From positions 1 to 34,245 of the IMG/VR virus record IMGVR_UViG_3300025151_000147: a stretch of 34,245 nt of DNA. One strand, written 5' to 3'. Source of the DNA: a virus. Numbering within the stretch: position 1 is the first letter of the stretch; each line of letters opens with the position of its first letter. Of this stretch, positions 24,206 through 30,032 are shown one piece after another. The notes under the pieces are model-generated. The model was not told where the DNA came from and made no database searches. It was given only the letters and a program-made list of their open reading frames with translations. The position numbers and the translations under genes are program-made.

Positions 24206-25062
24206 GCGGCCCTCCATTGGTCGCACCACTCAGCAACACGGCACCAGTTATCCTCGCATCTGGTGTACCGCCCCTCTCTGGTCTCGACAATCAAGTCCTC
24301 CTTACCCTCGGCGTATTCACGCGCCTCATCCATTGAGTCGAACACCCTCAGCGCTCGCTTGTTGCCATCTTTCTTGACGGCGAACAGGTCAGGCTTTTTC
24401 CATCGCTCCTCGTCAGAGCATGGGGGTAATGGCTCGCCAGTCAGGCGCAGGAACTCGGCTTCGTCGTGGAGGCGGACCCGCTCACGAACATAGCTATCCC
24501 TGTCTTGTTGACTCCAAAGCGGGATATCCACAATCACGATTGGCGCCTTCGGGTAATTCGCCTCGCCGGCCTTGTTCCGTTGCCAGTCCCGCAGGACCGC
24601 CACGATGTTCAGCGCCGACACCTCAACGTCATGATTCTGCTCGACGAGCCAAGCGTAGAAGTTAAGTTGCTTGTCCCACTCCTTCTTGCCGTAGATGACA
24701 GACCAGACTGACGTACACTTGTAGTCGAGAATGGTGACGGTGCCATCTCCTTCGGAGCGTTGTAGGTCGATAGCGCCGCTGATCAGCCAGTTATCAACCT
24801 CGGCAAACAACCTTTCCTCCACGATGTGGCCGTCCGGTTGGTGTCGCTCAAACATGTTATGGACTGCGGTGCCAAGTACAGACCAGACCATGTCGGATGC
24901 GTCTTCCTCAATCACGGCATCGTGCTCTGCCTTGAGAATGCGCACACGCGGAGAGTCGATCAGTTGTGTAACGGATCGATTGCTGTTGCCACGGCTGTAA
25001 TCGCTGTGGGTCAGCGCCTGATAGACAGGCTCCGGTAGATTGGTGTGGTTAGTTATTCTCAC
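24202..25062 (-). CDS. PD-(D/E)XK exonuclease with Cys cluster
   Basis: A 286-residue nuclease of the Cas4/RecB-like PD-(D/E)XK superfamily, the likely exonuclease partner of the annealing protein. Active-site elements: H68 in GTAVHNMFE, D99 in ISGAIDL, D113-Y-K115 in ILDYK, and the Q132/Y136 motif QLNFYAW. Four Cys at 215, 269, 274 and 280 (PPCSDEERW; RCEDNWCRVAEWC) could hold an iron-sulfur cluster. In canonical Cas4/AddB one Cys lies N-terminal to the nuclease core, but here all are C-terminal. GTG start overlaps the upstream stop (GTGA). It would resect ends to give single strands for DUF1071. Confidence 0.8.
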   Translation of the reverse strand: MRITNHTNLPEPVYQALTHSDYSRGNSNRSVTQLIDSPRVRILKAEHDAVIEEDASDMVWSVLGTAVHNMFERHQPDGHIVEERLFAEVDNWLISGAIDLQRSEGDGTVTILDYKCTSVWSVIYGKKEWDKQLNFYAWLVEQNHDVEVSALNIVAVLRDWQRNKAGEANYPKAPIVIVDIPLWSQQDRDSYVRERVRLHDEAEFLRLTGEPLPPCSDEERWKKPDLFAVKKDGNKRALRVFDSMDEAREYAEGKEDLIVETREGRYTRCEDNWCRVAEWCDQWRAA

Positions 25063-25289
25063 TGGATTCTGAACACCCGCATCTGGTCGCCGTCTCGGAC
25101 CACGCTAAACTTCTTCGGGGGGTGACGCCTTTGGAACCGGACCACTCGTTGGCGTAACGCTTGGACAAGTCGGGCGTCGCCTGACATAACTGGGGCGAGG
25201 AATGATTCGTTGATCTCCATCTCCGAAAATGGTAACTCTGGCAAGCGGGTGCGTTGCGGGATTGGAATGTTCCGTTCGATCTTGATCAT
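25059..25289 (-). CDS. Small conserved phage protein (DUF7303-like)
   Basis: A 76-residue protein starting IKIERNIPIPQRTR, then FSEMEINESFLAP and a basic RRHPPKKFSVVRDGDQMRVF ending. The pattern 'I.I..ipiP....r...pF..m..geSF..p ... r..p.kF..r...g..RVwR' is a widespread phage family (DUF7303-like, from memory). The fold resembles a small DNA-binding wing, but no function is known. It opens the leftward recombination operon, with GAAGAGAGAGAGCAG just upstream of ATG. Confidence 0.65.
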   Translation of the reverse strand: MIKIERNIPIPQRTRLPELPFSEMEINESFLAPVMSGDARLVQALRQRVVRFQRRHPPKKFSVVRDGDQMRVFRIQ

Positions 25290-25399
25290 ACTGCTCTCTC
25301 TCTTCAGCTTCTTGAAGTTGGTAGACGTAGCGTCCCATTTTGCTCACTGGTCGGTCCTCGTTTTGAACCAGTCGTAATGATAATAGCGGGAAGAAAGAA
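25290..25399 (+). promoter_or_regulatory. Divergent intergenic region with inverted repeat
   Basis: This 110-nt region separates the leftward recombination operon from the rightward RusA-primase operon, so promoters for both should lie here. An inverted repeat ACTGGT (25346-25351) / ACCAGT (25367-25372) with a 15-nt spacer could be an operator. A -10-like GATAAT lies at 25379-25384, but no convincing -35 is at the correct distance. No other structure is seen. Confidence 0.4.
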
Positions 25400-25801
25400 A
25401 TGTCAAACAACATCGTAGAAATGGTGATCTATGGCGAGCCGTGTAGCAAAGCAAATAGCCGTAGACTTGTTAAGAGCAAGAGCGGGCGCCCGCTGTTCAT
25501 CAAATCCCAGAAAGCGCTCGACTATGTCAAGTCATTTGAGAAGCAGTGCAGGAAAATTGAGCCGCCAGTCGAGAAAGATGTAGCCGTCCGGATCGTTATC
25601 TTTTATGCTAGTCGACGGCCTGACCTTGACGAATCACTGATACTGGATTGCATGCAGGGTCCGATATACAAGAACGACAGGCAGGTCAAGGAAAAGCACA
25701 TAATCTGGGGCGGGGTTGACAAAGACAACCCGAGGGCAGAAATCAGTGTCCGATATTTACAAGACGGTTTACAGCAAGGTGATATTCCAAGCGATTCGTG
25801 A
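25400..25801 (+). CDS. rusA: RusA-family Holliday junction resolvase
   Basis: A 133-residue endonuclease that resolves four-way DNA junctions. The N-terminus GEPCSKANSRRL followed by SGRPLFIKS, and the acidic core RRPDLDESLILDCMQGPIYK then NDRQV, match RusA. D75, D77, D83 and D93 are candidate metal ligands and K17 and K91 basic DNA contacts. Length is close to the RusA norm of about 120. It opens the rightward replication operon, divergent from the nuclease and annealing genes, and would debranch recombination products before packaging. Its end overlaps the next gene by about 56 nt. Confidence 0.85.
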   Translation: MSNNIVEMVIYGEPCSKANSRRLVKSKSGRPLFIKSQKALDYVKSFEKQCRKIEPPVEKDVAVRIVIFYASRRPDLDESLILDCMQGPIYKNDRQVKEKHIIWGGVDKDNPRAEISVRYLQDGLQQGDIPSDS

Positions 25802-25997
25802 TCTCGTTGGCGCACAGCCGCAAGAGAAGCAGGACGCCGTCAAGTATTTACAATCCCCAGCATTCTTGTCGCACTGTGAAATCGCGGGTTTCCCGACTGG
25901 TTTGCAGGACGCCTTGGATGAGATGTTGTTGCTCAGTCGCACCGAGCAAAAGGTGGTCGCCAGAATGGTGATGGAAGAGCTGACATCTTGTGCATAA
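25746..25997 (+). CDS. Small helical phage protein
   Basis: GTG at 25746 (GAGGG nine bases upstream) gives 83 residues; GTG 25779 is an alternative, 72 residues. The product is VSDIYKTVYSKVIFQAIRDL, then KYLQSPAFLSHCEIAGFP, all helical. 'A..FL.s..F...C..aG' is a recurring pattern in small phage proteins of unknown role. It overlaps the resolvase gene and ends one base-pair before the A-tract of the hairpin at 25996. No known domain is assigned. Confidence 0.6.
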   Translation: MSDIYKTVYSKVIFQAIRDLVGAQPQEKQDAVKYLQSPAFLSHCEIAGFPTGLQDALDEMLLLSRTEQKVVARMVMEELTSCA

Positions 25998-26022
25998 AAA
26001 AAGCCCCCGATGGGCGGGGGCT
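25996..26022 (-). terminator. Leftward intrinsic terminator without a leftward gene
   Basis: An eight-pair stem (AGCCCCCG 26002-26009 with CGGGGGCT 26015-26022), five-base loop, and on the minus strand a run of seven T at 26002-25996. The rightward strand has no U-tract after the hairpin. Hence it stops leftward transcription, although the nearest gene upstream in that direction is rightward. It probably ends a short RNA transcribed from the primase upstream region. Confidence 0.75.
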
Positions 26023-26066
26023 AGACTCAAGGAGGTTCACCACTAGTACTGTTCTAGTCTAGTACA
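25996..26066 (-). ncRNA. Candidate small RNA with anti-Shine-Dalgarno sequence
   Basis: On the minus strand a -10-like TATACT (26078-26073) sits ahead of GTAATGTACTAGACTAG, a weak GTACT/AGTAC hairpin, then GGTGAACCTCCTTGAG (26040-26025) and the intrinsic terminator. AACCTCCTTGA is complementary to a consensus Shine-Dalgarno and resembles the 3' tail of 16S rRNA (ATCACCTCCTTA). The orphan AAGGAGGT on the plus strand has no start codon after it, which supports the leftward reading. Predicted length about 70 nt. A longer form could start near 26135 from a TATGAT (26147-26142). No clear -35 is present; expression unproven. Confidence 0.45.
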
Positions 26067-26119
26067 TTACTAAGTATATATAAATAGTAATGTTCTAAGC
26101 TGGTACTGTTCTAGTCTAG
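26046..26119 (+). repeat. Pair of 17-nt direct repeats
   Basis: GTACTGTTCTAGTCTAG is present identically at 26046-26062 and 26103-26119, start to start 57 nt. Degenerate copies of its TGTTCTAG core occur at 26091 (TGTTCTAAG) and 26124 (AGTTCTAG). Each copy carries two CTAG tetramers. Confidence 0.9.
26064..26093. repeat. Nine-base inverted repeat around AT-rich core
   Basis: ACATTACTA (26064-26072) and TAGTAATGT (26085-26093) are perfect complements flanking AGTATATATAAA. It lies between the two direct repeats. It could unwind easily, or act as a two-fold protein site. Confidence 0.85.
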
Positions 26120-26170
26120 GACAGTTCTAGGGTCTACTCATATCATAAAATATGGGGGTAGGCAACCACT

Positions 26171-27904
26171 ATGACCGCTCTGAACGACTATGTTCTTGGC
26201 CATAGTCAGGACGCGAGAGTGAAGTGTCCTGAGTGTGGCGATCAGCGCAAAAAGAAAAACCAGAAAACACTTTCAATCACGATCAAGCCCGATCACACCC
26301 TGTACCACTGTCACCACTGTGGTCTATCGGGTGCTGTCCGGCGTGAAAAATTTTACGAGGCTCACATGGAGAAAGTAGTAAAGATACCCACCCAGCTTAA
26401 TTACAACGTGCAGTTGATACAGGATTTTTTCGGAAGGCGTAGCGTGCCGCTGGATACTCTTGACGGGTTACCAGCAATGACCACCGGCATGAAGTGGTTC
26501 GACGGCGCCCAACGAGAAGCAGTGGGTTTCATTTACGGGCCGCGGGAAAACCCGACAGCAATCAAGTGGCGATCCGTGGAAGGGAAGGGATTTCTCTGTG
26601 ATGGCGCCCCAAGATCGTTCTACGGTATCGAAAACGTGGAAGATACTGACGAGGATTTGACGATAGTCGAGGGGGAGTGTGATGTCATTGCTTTGGCTAG
26701 CGTCGGAATTAAGGCCGTATCTTGCCCCAACGGCGCACCTGCAAAGGTCAGCCAAAATCGGGTCTCTCCGGAGGAGGACAACAAGTTCTCGTATATCTGG
26801 GAAGAAAGGGAGCGTCTGGAACGGTGTAAGCGGGTTATTTTAGCCACTGATAACGATCAGGCAGGCGAGGCGTTGGCAGAAGAAATCGCCCGTCGAGTGG
26901 GTCGGGCCAAGTGCTGGCGGGTCAAGTTTCCCGAGGGCACCAAGGACGCAAACGATGCTGTTGACAAGTTAGGAGCAGATGAAACACGCAGAATCTTCGA
27001 TAATCCCGAGCCAGTTCCGCTGTCCGGAGTCTATGGCGCGTCGGAATATCTGAGTGACATCAAGGACATTTATGCCAATGGTCACGGGCGGGGAGCGTCC
27101 ACCGGCTTCCCTGCCATTGATGAACTGTTCACCATAGCCGAGGGACAGCTATCTATCGTCACCGGAATGCCGAGTTCGGGCAAGTCTGAATTCATTGACC
27201 AGATCATGGTGAATCTGGCCCAGCGCGAGTCATGGAAGTTTGCCGTGTGCTCGTTTGAGAACCCGCCCCATATGCACATCGCCAAGCTGGCAGAGAAAGT
27301 CACGGGCAAGCCGTTCTATGACGGGCTTGGTCCCAGAATGACAGAGGAGGAATTGGAAGAAGCAATAGTGTTCATTAACAGACACTTTGTGTTCCTTGAA
27401 TCCAAGGACGGCGGCATGAGCACCATCGACAGTGTCATTGAGCGCACCAAGCAAGCGGTTATGCGTCTGGGGGTGCGGGGCTTGATCATCGATCCCTACA
27501 ACTACATTGAGCAGTCAGGGACTGAAGAGCACAACAGCATCAGCCATATGCTCAGTCGAATCACCGCCTTTGCCAAGGCCCACGGCATCCACGTCTGGTT
27601 TGTCGCCCACCCCCAGAAAATGTACCCCCGAGAGGACGGCACCTATGCAGTGCCCAAGGGCATGAATATCTCTGGTTCGGCGGCGTGGTTTGCGAAAGCC
27701 GATCTAGGCATTACCGTCCACCGGAGCGAGGACTGCGTTGAGATACATTGCTGGAAGTCTAGGTTCAAGTGGACCGGTCAGCAGGGCGTGGCATGTCTTA
27801 CATATGAGCTGTCAAACGGTAGATACCGAGACTACGCTCCGCCGGCAGAGATCAAGACGATCAAGGGAGTTGACCGGAGTTGGGAGGACTTTGATGAATT
27901 CTGA
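26171..27904 (+). CDS. Bifunctional primase-helicase
   Basis: A 577-residue protein of the T7 gp4 / Twinkle type. Zinc ribbon: C19-x-x-C22 and C47-x-x-C50 (CPECG, CHHCG). TOPRIM primase core: E167 in VEGECD and D227-N-D229 in LATDNDQAG. RecA-like helicase: Walker A GMPSSGKS at 332-339, Walker B LIIDPYN with D441, H4-like VAHPQK. It synthesises RNA primers and unwinds the template at the replication fork. No DNA polymerase is in this window. The gene is preceded by the repeat-rich regulatory region and a GGGGGTAGG ribosome site. Confidence 0.95.
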   Translation: MTALNDYVLGHSQDARVKCPECGDQRKKKNQKTLSITIKPDHTLYHCHHCGLSGAVRREKFYEAHMEKVVKIPTQLNYNVQLIQDFFGRRSVPLDTLDGLPAMTTGMKWFDGAQREAVGFIYGPRENPTAIKWRSVEGKGFLCDGAPRSFYGIENVEDTDEDLTIVEGECDVIALASVGIKAVSCPNGAPAKVSQNRVSPEEDNKFSYIWEERERLERCKRVILATDNDQAGEALAEEIARRVGRAKCWRVKFPEGTKDANDAVDKLGADETRRIFDNPEPVPLSGVYGASEYLSDIKDIYANGHGRGASTGFPAIDELFTIAEGQLSIVTGMPSSGKSEFIDQIMVNLAQRESWKFAVCSFENPPHMHIAKLAEKVTGKPFYDGLGPRMTEEELEEAIVFINRHFVFLESKDGGMSTIDSVIERTKQAVMRLGVRGLIIDPYNYIEQSGTEEHNSISHMLSRITAFAKAHGIHVWFVAHPQKMYPREDGTYAVPKGMNISGSAAWFAKADLGITVHRSEDCVEIHCWKSRFKWTGQQGVACLTYELSNGRYRDYAPPAEIKTIKGVDRSWEDFDEF

Positions 27905-27971
27905 TAACTTGTTTGGAGTAGCTGGGTTTCCCGGAGCCGGGGTCATTTCCCGGAGAGTCGCTTATGTCTGA
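27894..27971 (+). CDS. Possible 25-residue microprotein bridging primase and next gene
   Basis: ATG 27894 has GGGAGGACTTTG upstream (GGAGG, spacing 6). It opens a 25-codon frame reading MNSDNLFGVAGFPGAGVISR and ends at TGA 27969-27971, overlapping the ATG of the next gene. It may only serve translational coupling. Low confidence that a stable product is made. Confidence 0.25.
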   Translation: MNSDNLFGVAGFPGAGVISRRVAYV

Positions 27972-28440
27972 CAAGTCACACACAGACCTCGGCACGAAGG
28001 AAATCTACAAACGCCACGCCGTGATGGTCGAGGGCGGCACGATGCCCCGAGCCAAGGTCATGGATCAAACACTGGTTGATCGGTATTTGATGGACGGGTT
28101 GCTCACGCTTTCCCAGCATCAGGCCGGCGAGTATGTGATGAGTCAGGCATTGCAGGCGGGGATGTACACGAAGCCCCTCAGCTCTGAGCCGTCATCGGGC
28201 GCCAGAGCCAAGGACTCTGTCGCCACAGAATCGCTGATGCGTTATGGACGCACGCTGGATTTGGTCAGCAAGCGCTTTGGTCCGTATCACAAGTATCTGG
28301 TGGAAGAGGTGGTTCTGCATGGGTGGGACGTGTCTCTGGATTCCAAAAAGATGACAGCGCTGAAAGAGGCGCTCGACTGGATATCTGAGCGGCGTCTGGC
28401 TGGTGGGCGTAATCCACTGAGGAAGTTGAAAGGTGAGTAG
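27964..28440 (+). CDS. Hypothetical helical protein of replication operon
   Basis: A 158-residue protein (HTDLGTKEIYKRHAVMVEGG, then ALQAGMYTKPLSS). The arrangement of an N-terminal helix, LxQHQAGEYxxxQA, and a C-terminal LVEEVVLHGWDVSL...ALKEALDWISE resembles DUF6456-like phage proteins of the RinA/antirepressor type, by pattern only. If so it may regulate late transcription. ATG 27964 has CCCGGAGAG upstream. It overlaps the DUF3310 gene by 8 nt. Confidence 0.55.
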   Translation: MSDKSHTDLGTKEIYKRHAVMVEGGTMPRAKVMDQTLVDRYLMDGLLTLSQHQAGEYVMSQALQAGMYTKPLSSEPSSGARAKDSVATESLMRYGRTLDLVSKRFGPYHKYLVEEVVLHGWDVSLDSKKMTALKEALDWISERRLAGGRNPLRKLKGE

Positions 28441-28654
28441 TTTTGATGAGCAGGTAGGCGGGGATCATTACAAGCGGTTCAAGATACAGCCGTTGGAGTA
28501 TGCATTGCAGAATGATCTGGGGATTTGCGAACACGCCGTGATCAAATATGTGACTCGGTGGCGCGACAAGGGTGGTACTGATGACTTGTTAAAAGCAAAG
28601 CATTACATCGAGTTGCTGTTGGAGTTTGAGAGTGAAAAGTCTGGGGACGGGTAG
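28433..28654 (+). CDS. DUF3310 / SaV-like protein
   Basis: A 73-residue protein with GTG start. The sequence VGGDHYKRFKIQPLEYALQN followed by CEHAVIKYVTRWRDKGGTDD and LLKAKHYIELLLE is a near-textbook DUF3310 (SaV-like) signature. The family is nucleotide-kinase-associated in many phages and its role is not established. It lies in the replication operon after the hypothetical gene. Confidence 0.9.
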   Translation: MSSFDEQVGGDHYKRFKIQPLEYALQNDLGICEHAVIKYVTRWRDKGGTDDLLKAKHYIELLLEFESEKSGDG

Positions 28655-28667
28655 GCGTTTTAATCAC

Positions 28668-29126
28668 ATGACGATTTGCGAAAACGGCGAGGGACAGCAT
28701 GTAGGAACCCTCGCTGAGATGGAGTTTTCGCGGTTCCTGATTATGAACAACGTACAGCATGCGTGGTCGGCTTGCGACAAAGGCCCGTATGATTTTGCCG
28801 TAATGGACATATCCGGTCGCATGGTAGGGATTGATGTGAAGGCAAAAAAGAGGAATGTGCCACCATCGCACTCTCAGGATGCGCACGTTACCTGCGATCA
28901 AGAGCTATATGAATGCCATGTTTATGTTTTTTATAGTGTTACAGATGACAAGCCAACAGCAATGGGATGGATTGGTAAAAGTGATTTTTGGCGAGACTGC
29001 CGAAGGGTGCGGAAGGGCGACAGGGACGGCTCTTTTGAGGAGCACGTTGATGCGGGGAAGATGAAGTACAGCGAACTCAAGCCAATGACTGATATTCTTG
29101 GGTATTTGAAGTCCTGCTGGGAATAG
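28668..29126 (+). CDS. PD-(D/E)XK-like endonuclease
   Basis: A 152-residue protein from ATG 28668. An in-frame TTG at 28626 would overlap DUF3310 by 29 nt. Residues of interest: E21 region GTLAEMEFSRFL, D40 in GPYDFAV, then GRMVGIDVKAKKR (D-x-K-x-K). The E...D...DxK layout with a preceding Gly-rich strand matches restriction-endonuclease-like enzymes of phages, such as those acting on junctions or host DNA. The downstream VYVFYSVTDD and GWIGKSDFW segments complete a mixed fold. It is the last rightward gene. Function is inferred from the motif only. Confidence 0.5.
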   Translation: MTICENGEGQHVGTLAEMEFSRFLIMNNVQHAWSACDKGPYDFAVMDISGRMVGIDVKAKKRNVPPSHSQDAHVTCDQELYECHVYVFYSVTDDKPTAMGWIGKSDFWRDCRRVRKGDRDGSFEEHVDAGKMKYSELKPMTDILGYLKSCWE

Positions 29127-29128
29127 GA

Positions 29129-29211
29129 TGCGGTGGATAGCGCCTGACCAATCACATGAACATCAATTCATTGTCAGCCCCTGATCAGACGCTTATACCC
29201 GTGCCACCGCA
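29129..29211. repeat. Spaced inverted repeat in convergent gap
   Basis: TGCGGTGG (29129-29136) and CCACCGCA (29204-29211) are perfect complements 67 nt apart, framing the gap between the convergent rightward and leftward genes. The intervening CTGATCAG is a further palindrome. No U-tract follows either arm, so a terminator is not clear; the rest of this gap shows no other feature. Confidence 0.4.
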
Positions 29212-29229
29212 CACGGTTAGGAGTTGGGG

Positions 29230-29505
29230 CTAACCCAGTGTAGCACCAGCCGACTTTTTGCGTAAAGCTCGCTTTTCTGGTTTCGCAGAAAAACTTGGAA
29301 ATCTGTTGATAAGTCCAAGGCGCTTTTTGCGCAAGTAAATCAATGTCTTGTCGGCTGGGCACCTAATAATTTCAATGCAGGGAGAATCTACCTCCCTTAG
29401 CAACAATACCGACAAGTTGTCCATGATTGCTACGTCCTCTCCGAATCTCTCGGCCATCTGCATCGCCGTTTGTACCGCTATCTGGTAATCGTCTGGGTCT
29501 TCCAT
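29230..29505 (-). CDS. Hypothetical protein
   Basis: A 91-residue protein from ATG 29505 (AAGGGG upstream). The start MEDPDDYQIAVQTAMQMAER then FGEDVAIMDNLSVLLLREVD and a basic C-terminus (KPEKRALRKKSAGATLG) look like a genuine small regulator or nucleic-acid-binding protein. It overlaps the preceding Cys-rich gene by 134 nt in another frame, so one of the two reading frames may be wrong over that stretch. No family recognised. Confidence 0.6.
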   Translation of the reverse strand: MEDPDDYQIAVQTAMQMAERFGEDVAIMDNLSVLLLREVDSPCIEIIRCPADKTLIYLRKKRLGLINRFPSFSAKPEKRALRKKSAGATLG

Positions 29506-29656
29506 CCATAATCCCCTTGCGTCTGAGAAATCGTGAGTAAGCGCCGGCCTCAAGGTCAGCGCATTTGCCTACCCCGCACAAATCGGTTGATTCGTAGATT
29601 GCGGGGCATGCGGGGGCGTGGACGCCCCCTTCCATGTCGCAGTACTGGCAAGTCAT
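29372..29656 (-). CDS. Cys-rich small protein with out-of-frame overlap
   Basis: ATG 29656 overlaps the stop of the SANT-like gene (ATGA). The N-terminal 50 residues, CQYCDMEGGVHAPACPAI then LCGVGKCADL, carry a plausible zinc cluster (CxxC, CP, CxxxxC), followed by GAYSRFLRRKG. After residue 50 the frame becomes Arg/Gly-rich (GRPRRLPDSGTNGDADG), typical of a wrong frame, and coincides with the overlapping start of the next gene. The N-terminal half is probably real; the true end may be earlier or involve a frameshift. Confidence 0.45.
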   Translation of the reverse strand: MTCQYCDMEGGVHAPACPAIYESTDLCGVGKCADLEAGAYSRFLRRKGIMDGRPRRLPDSGTNGDADGREIRRGRSNHGQLVGIVAKGGRFSLH

Positions 29657-30027
29657 GAGACCAACGCCAAAACAACAAGCACCAGAGTGGTGAATGACAT
29701 CATCGCACCAGCACCAGCAATCAAGGTCAGCATCGGTATCTGCTGAACCATGCGCTCCGCTTCCATTACCCGATCCAACAGGGCGTCTGGCATTTCGGGC
29801 GGCTTGGGTCGGACTTCTGACTTTGGAGCAGGCTCCACCTTTTTCGCAGGCGCTTGCAGAGGTAGTGACCTCTGAGTGGCCTTGCGGATGTGGGTCGCCC
29901 TCCACGTTACAGAGTCTGTTGTTCTGCCTAGCGCTTGGGCGATTACGATCTTGCTGAGACCCTTTTCCAAGCACTCCTCCAGCACTGCATCGTCTTCCTG
30001 AGACCACCTTTTAAAGTGTTTTTCCAT
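29653..30027 (-). CDS. SANT/Myb-like DNA-binding domain with membrane anchor
   Basis: A 124-residue protein. Residues 6-50 (KRWSQEDDAVLEECLEKGLS, then IVIAQALGRTTDSVTWRATH) follow the Myb/SANT three-helix pattern with the first Trp and an x-x-x-LGRTxxSVxxR recognition helix, also similar to GcrA-like folds. A Pro/Lys/Glu-rich linker follows (PAKKVEPAPKSEVRPKPPEM). Residues 98-124 are hydrophobic (MLTLIAGAGAMMSFTTLVLV), a likely C-terminal anchor. An orphan SANT domain tethered to membrane could attach phage DNA to the envelope or sense membrane state. Ribosome site GAGGAG upstream. Function unproven. Confidence 0.65.
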   Translation of the reverse strand: MEKHFKRWSQEDDAVLEECLEKGLSKIVIAQALGRTTDSVTWRATHIRKATQRSLPLQAPAKKVEPAPKSEVRPKPPEMPDALLDRVMEAERMVQQIPMLTLIAGAGAMMSFTTLVLVVLALVS

Positions 30028-30032
30028 TGCGA

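Larger units (their letters stand above)
26041..26160 (+). promoter_or_regulatory. CTAG-rich primase upstream region, candidate origin/operator
   Basis: Region contains two 17-nt direct repeats, an AT-rich palindrome, and five of the four-base CTAG motifs in 26054-26130. A rightward -10-like TAAAAT lies at 26146-26151, with TTCTAG 15 nt upstream overlapping the last repeat. A bound regulator could therefore block RNA polymerase. An initiator-like role (iterons next to the primase-helicase gene and an AT-rich core) is the alternative. The primase ribosome site GGGGGTAGG is at 26154-26162. Confidence 0.45.

Noticed and set aside
24134-24493. 119-residue rightward frame over the nuclease gene
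   Set aside because: Arg/Ser-rich shadow opposite clear PD-(D/E)XK motifs.
25105-25339. Leftward frame opening MGRYVYQLQEAEEREQYDQD ahead of the DUF7303-like gene
   Set aside because: The opening looks protein-like but most of it overlaps the DUF7303-like gene in another frame and becomes Pro/Arg/Ser-rich; kept only as leader sequence.
26002-26022. Hairpin as rightward terminator for the RusA operon
   Set aside because: No U-tract after it on the rightward strand; the T-run is only on the leftward side.
26025-26040. Plus-strand AAGGAGGT as a ribosome site for an unseen gene
   Set aside because: No ATG, GTG or TTG follows within a useful distance, and all frames soon hit TAG. The opposite-strand anti-SD reading explains it better.
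26043-26065. CTAGTAC pair as a TrpR-type operator
   Set aside because: Resemblance to the trp operator half-sites is partial and the spacing is wrong; there is no tryptophan gene nearby.
29174-29362. Leftward 62-residue frame overlapping the hypothetical at 29230-29505
   Set aside because: No ribosome site, large overlap, and weaker composition than the competing frame.
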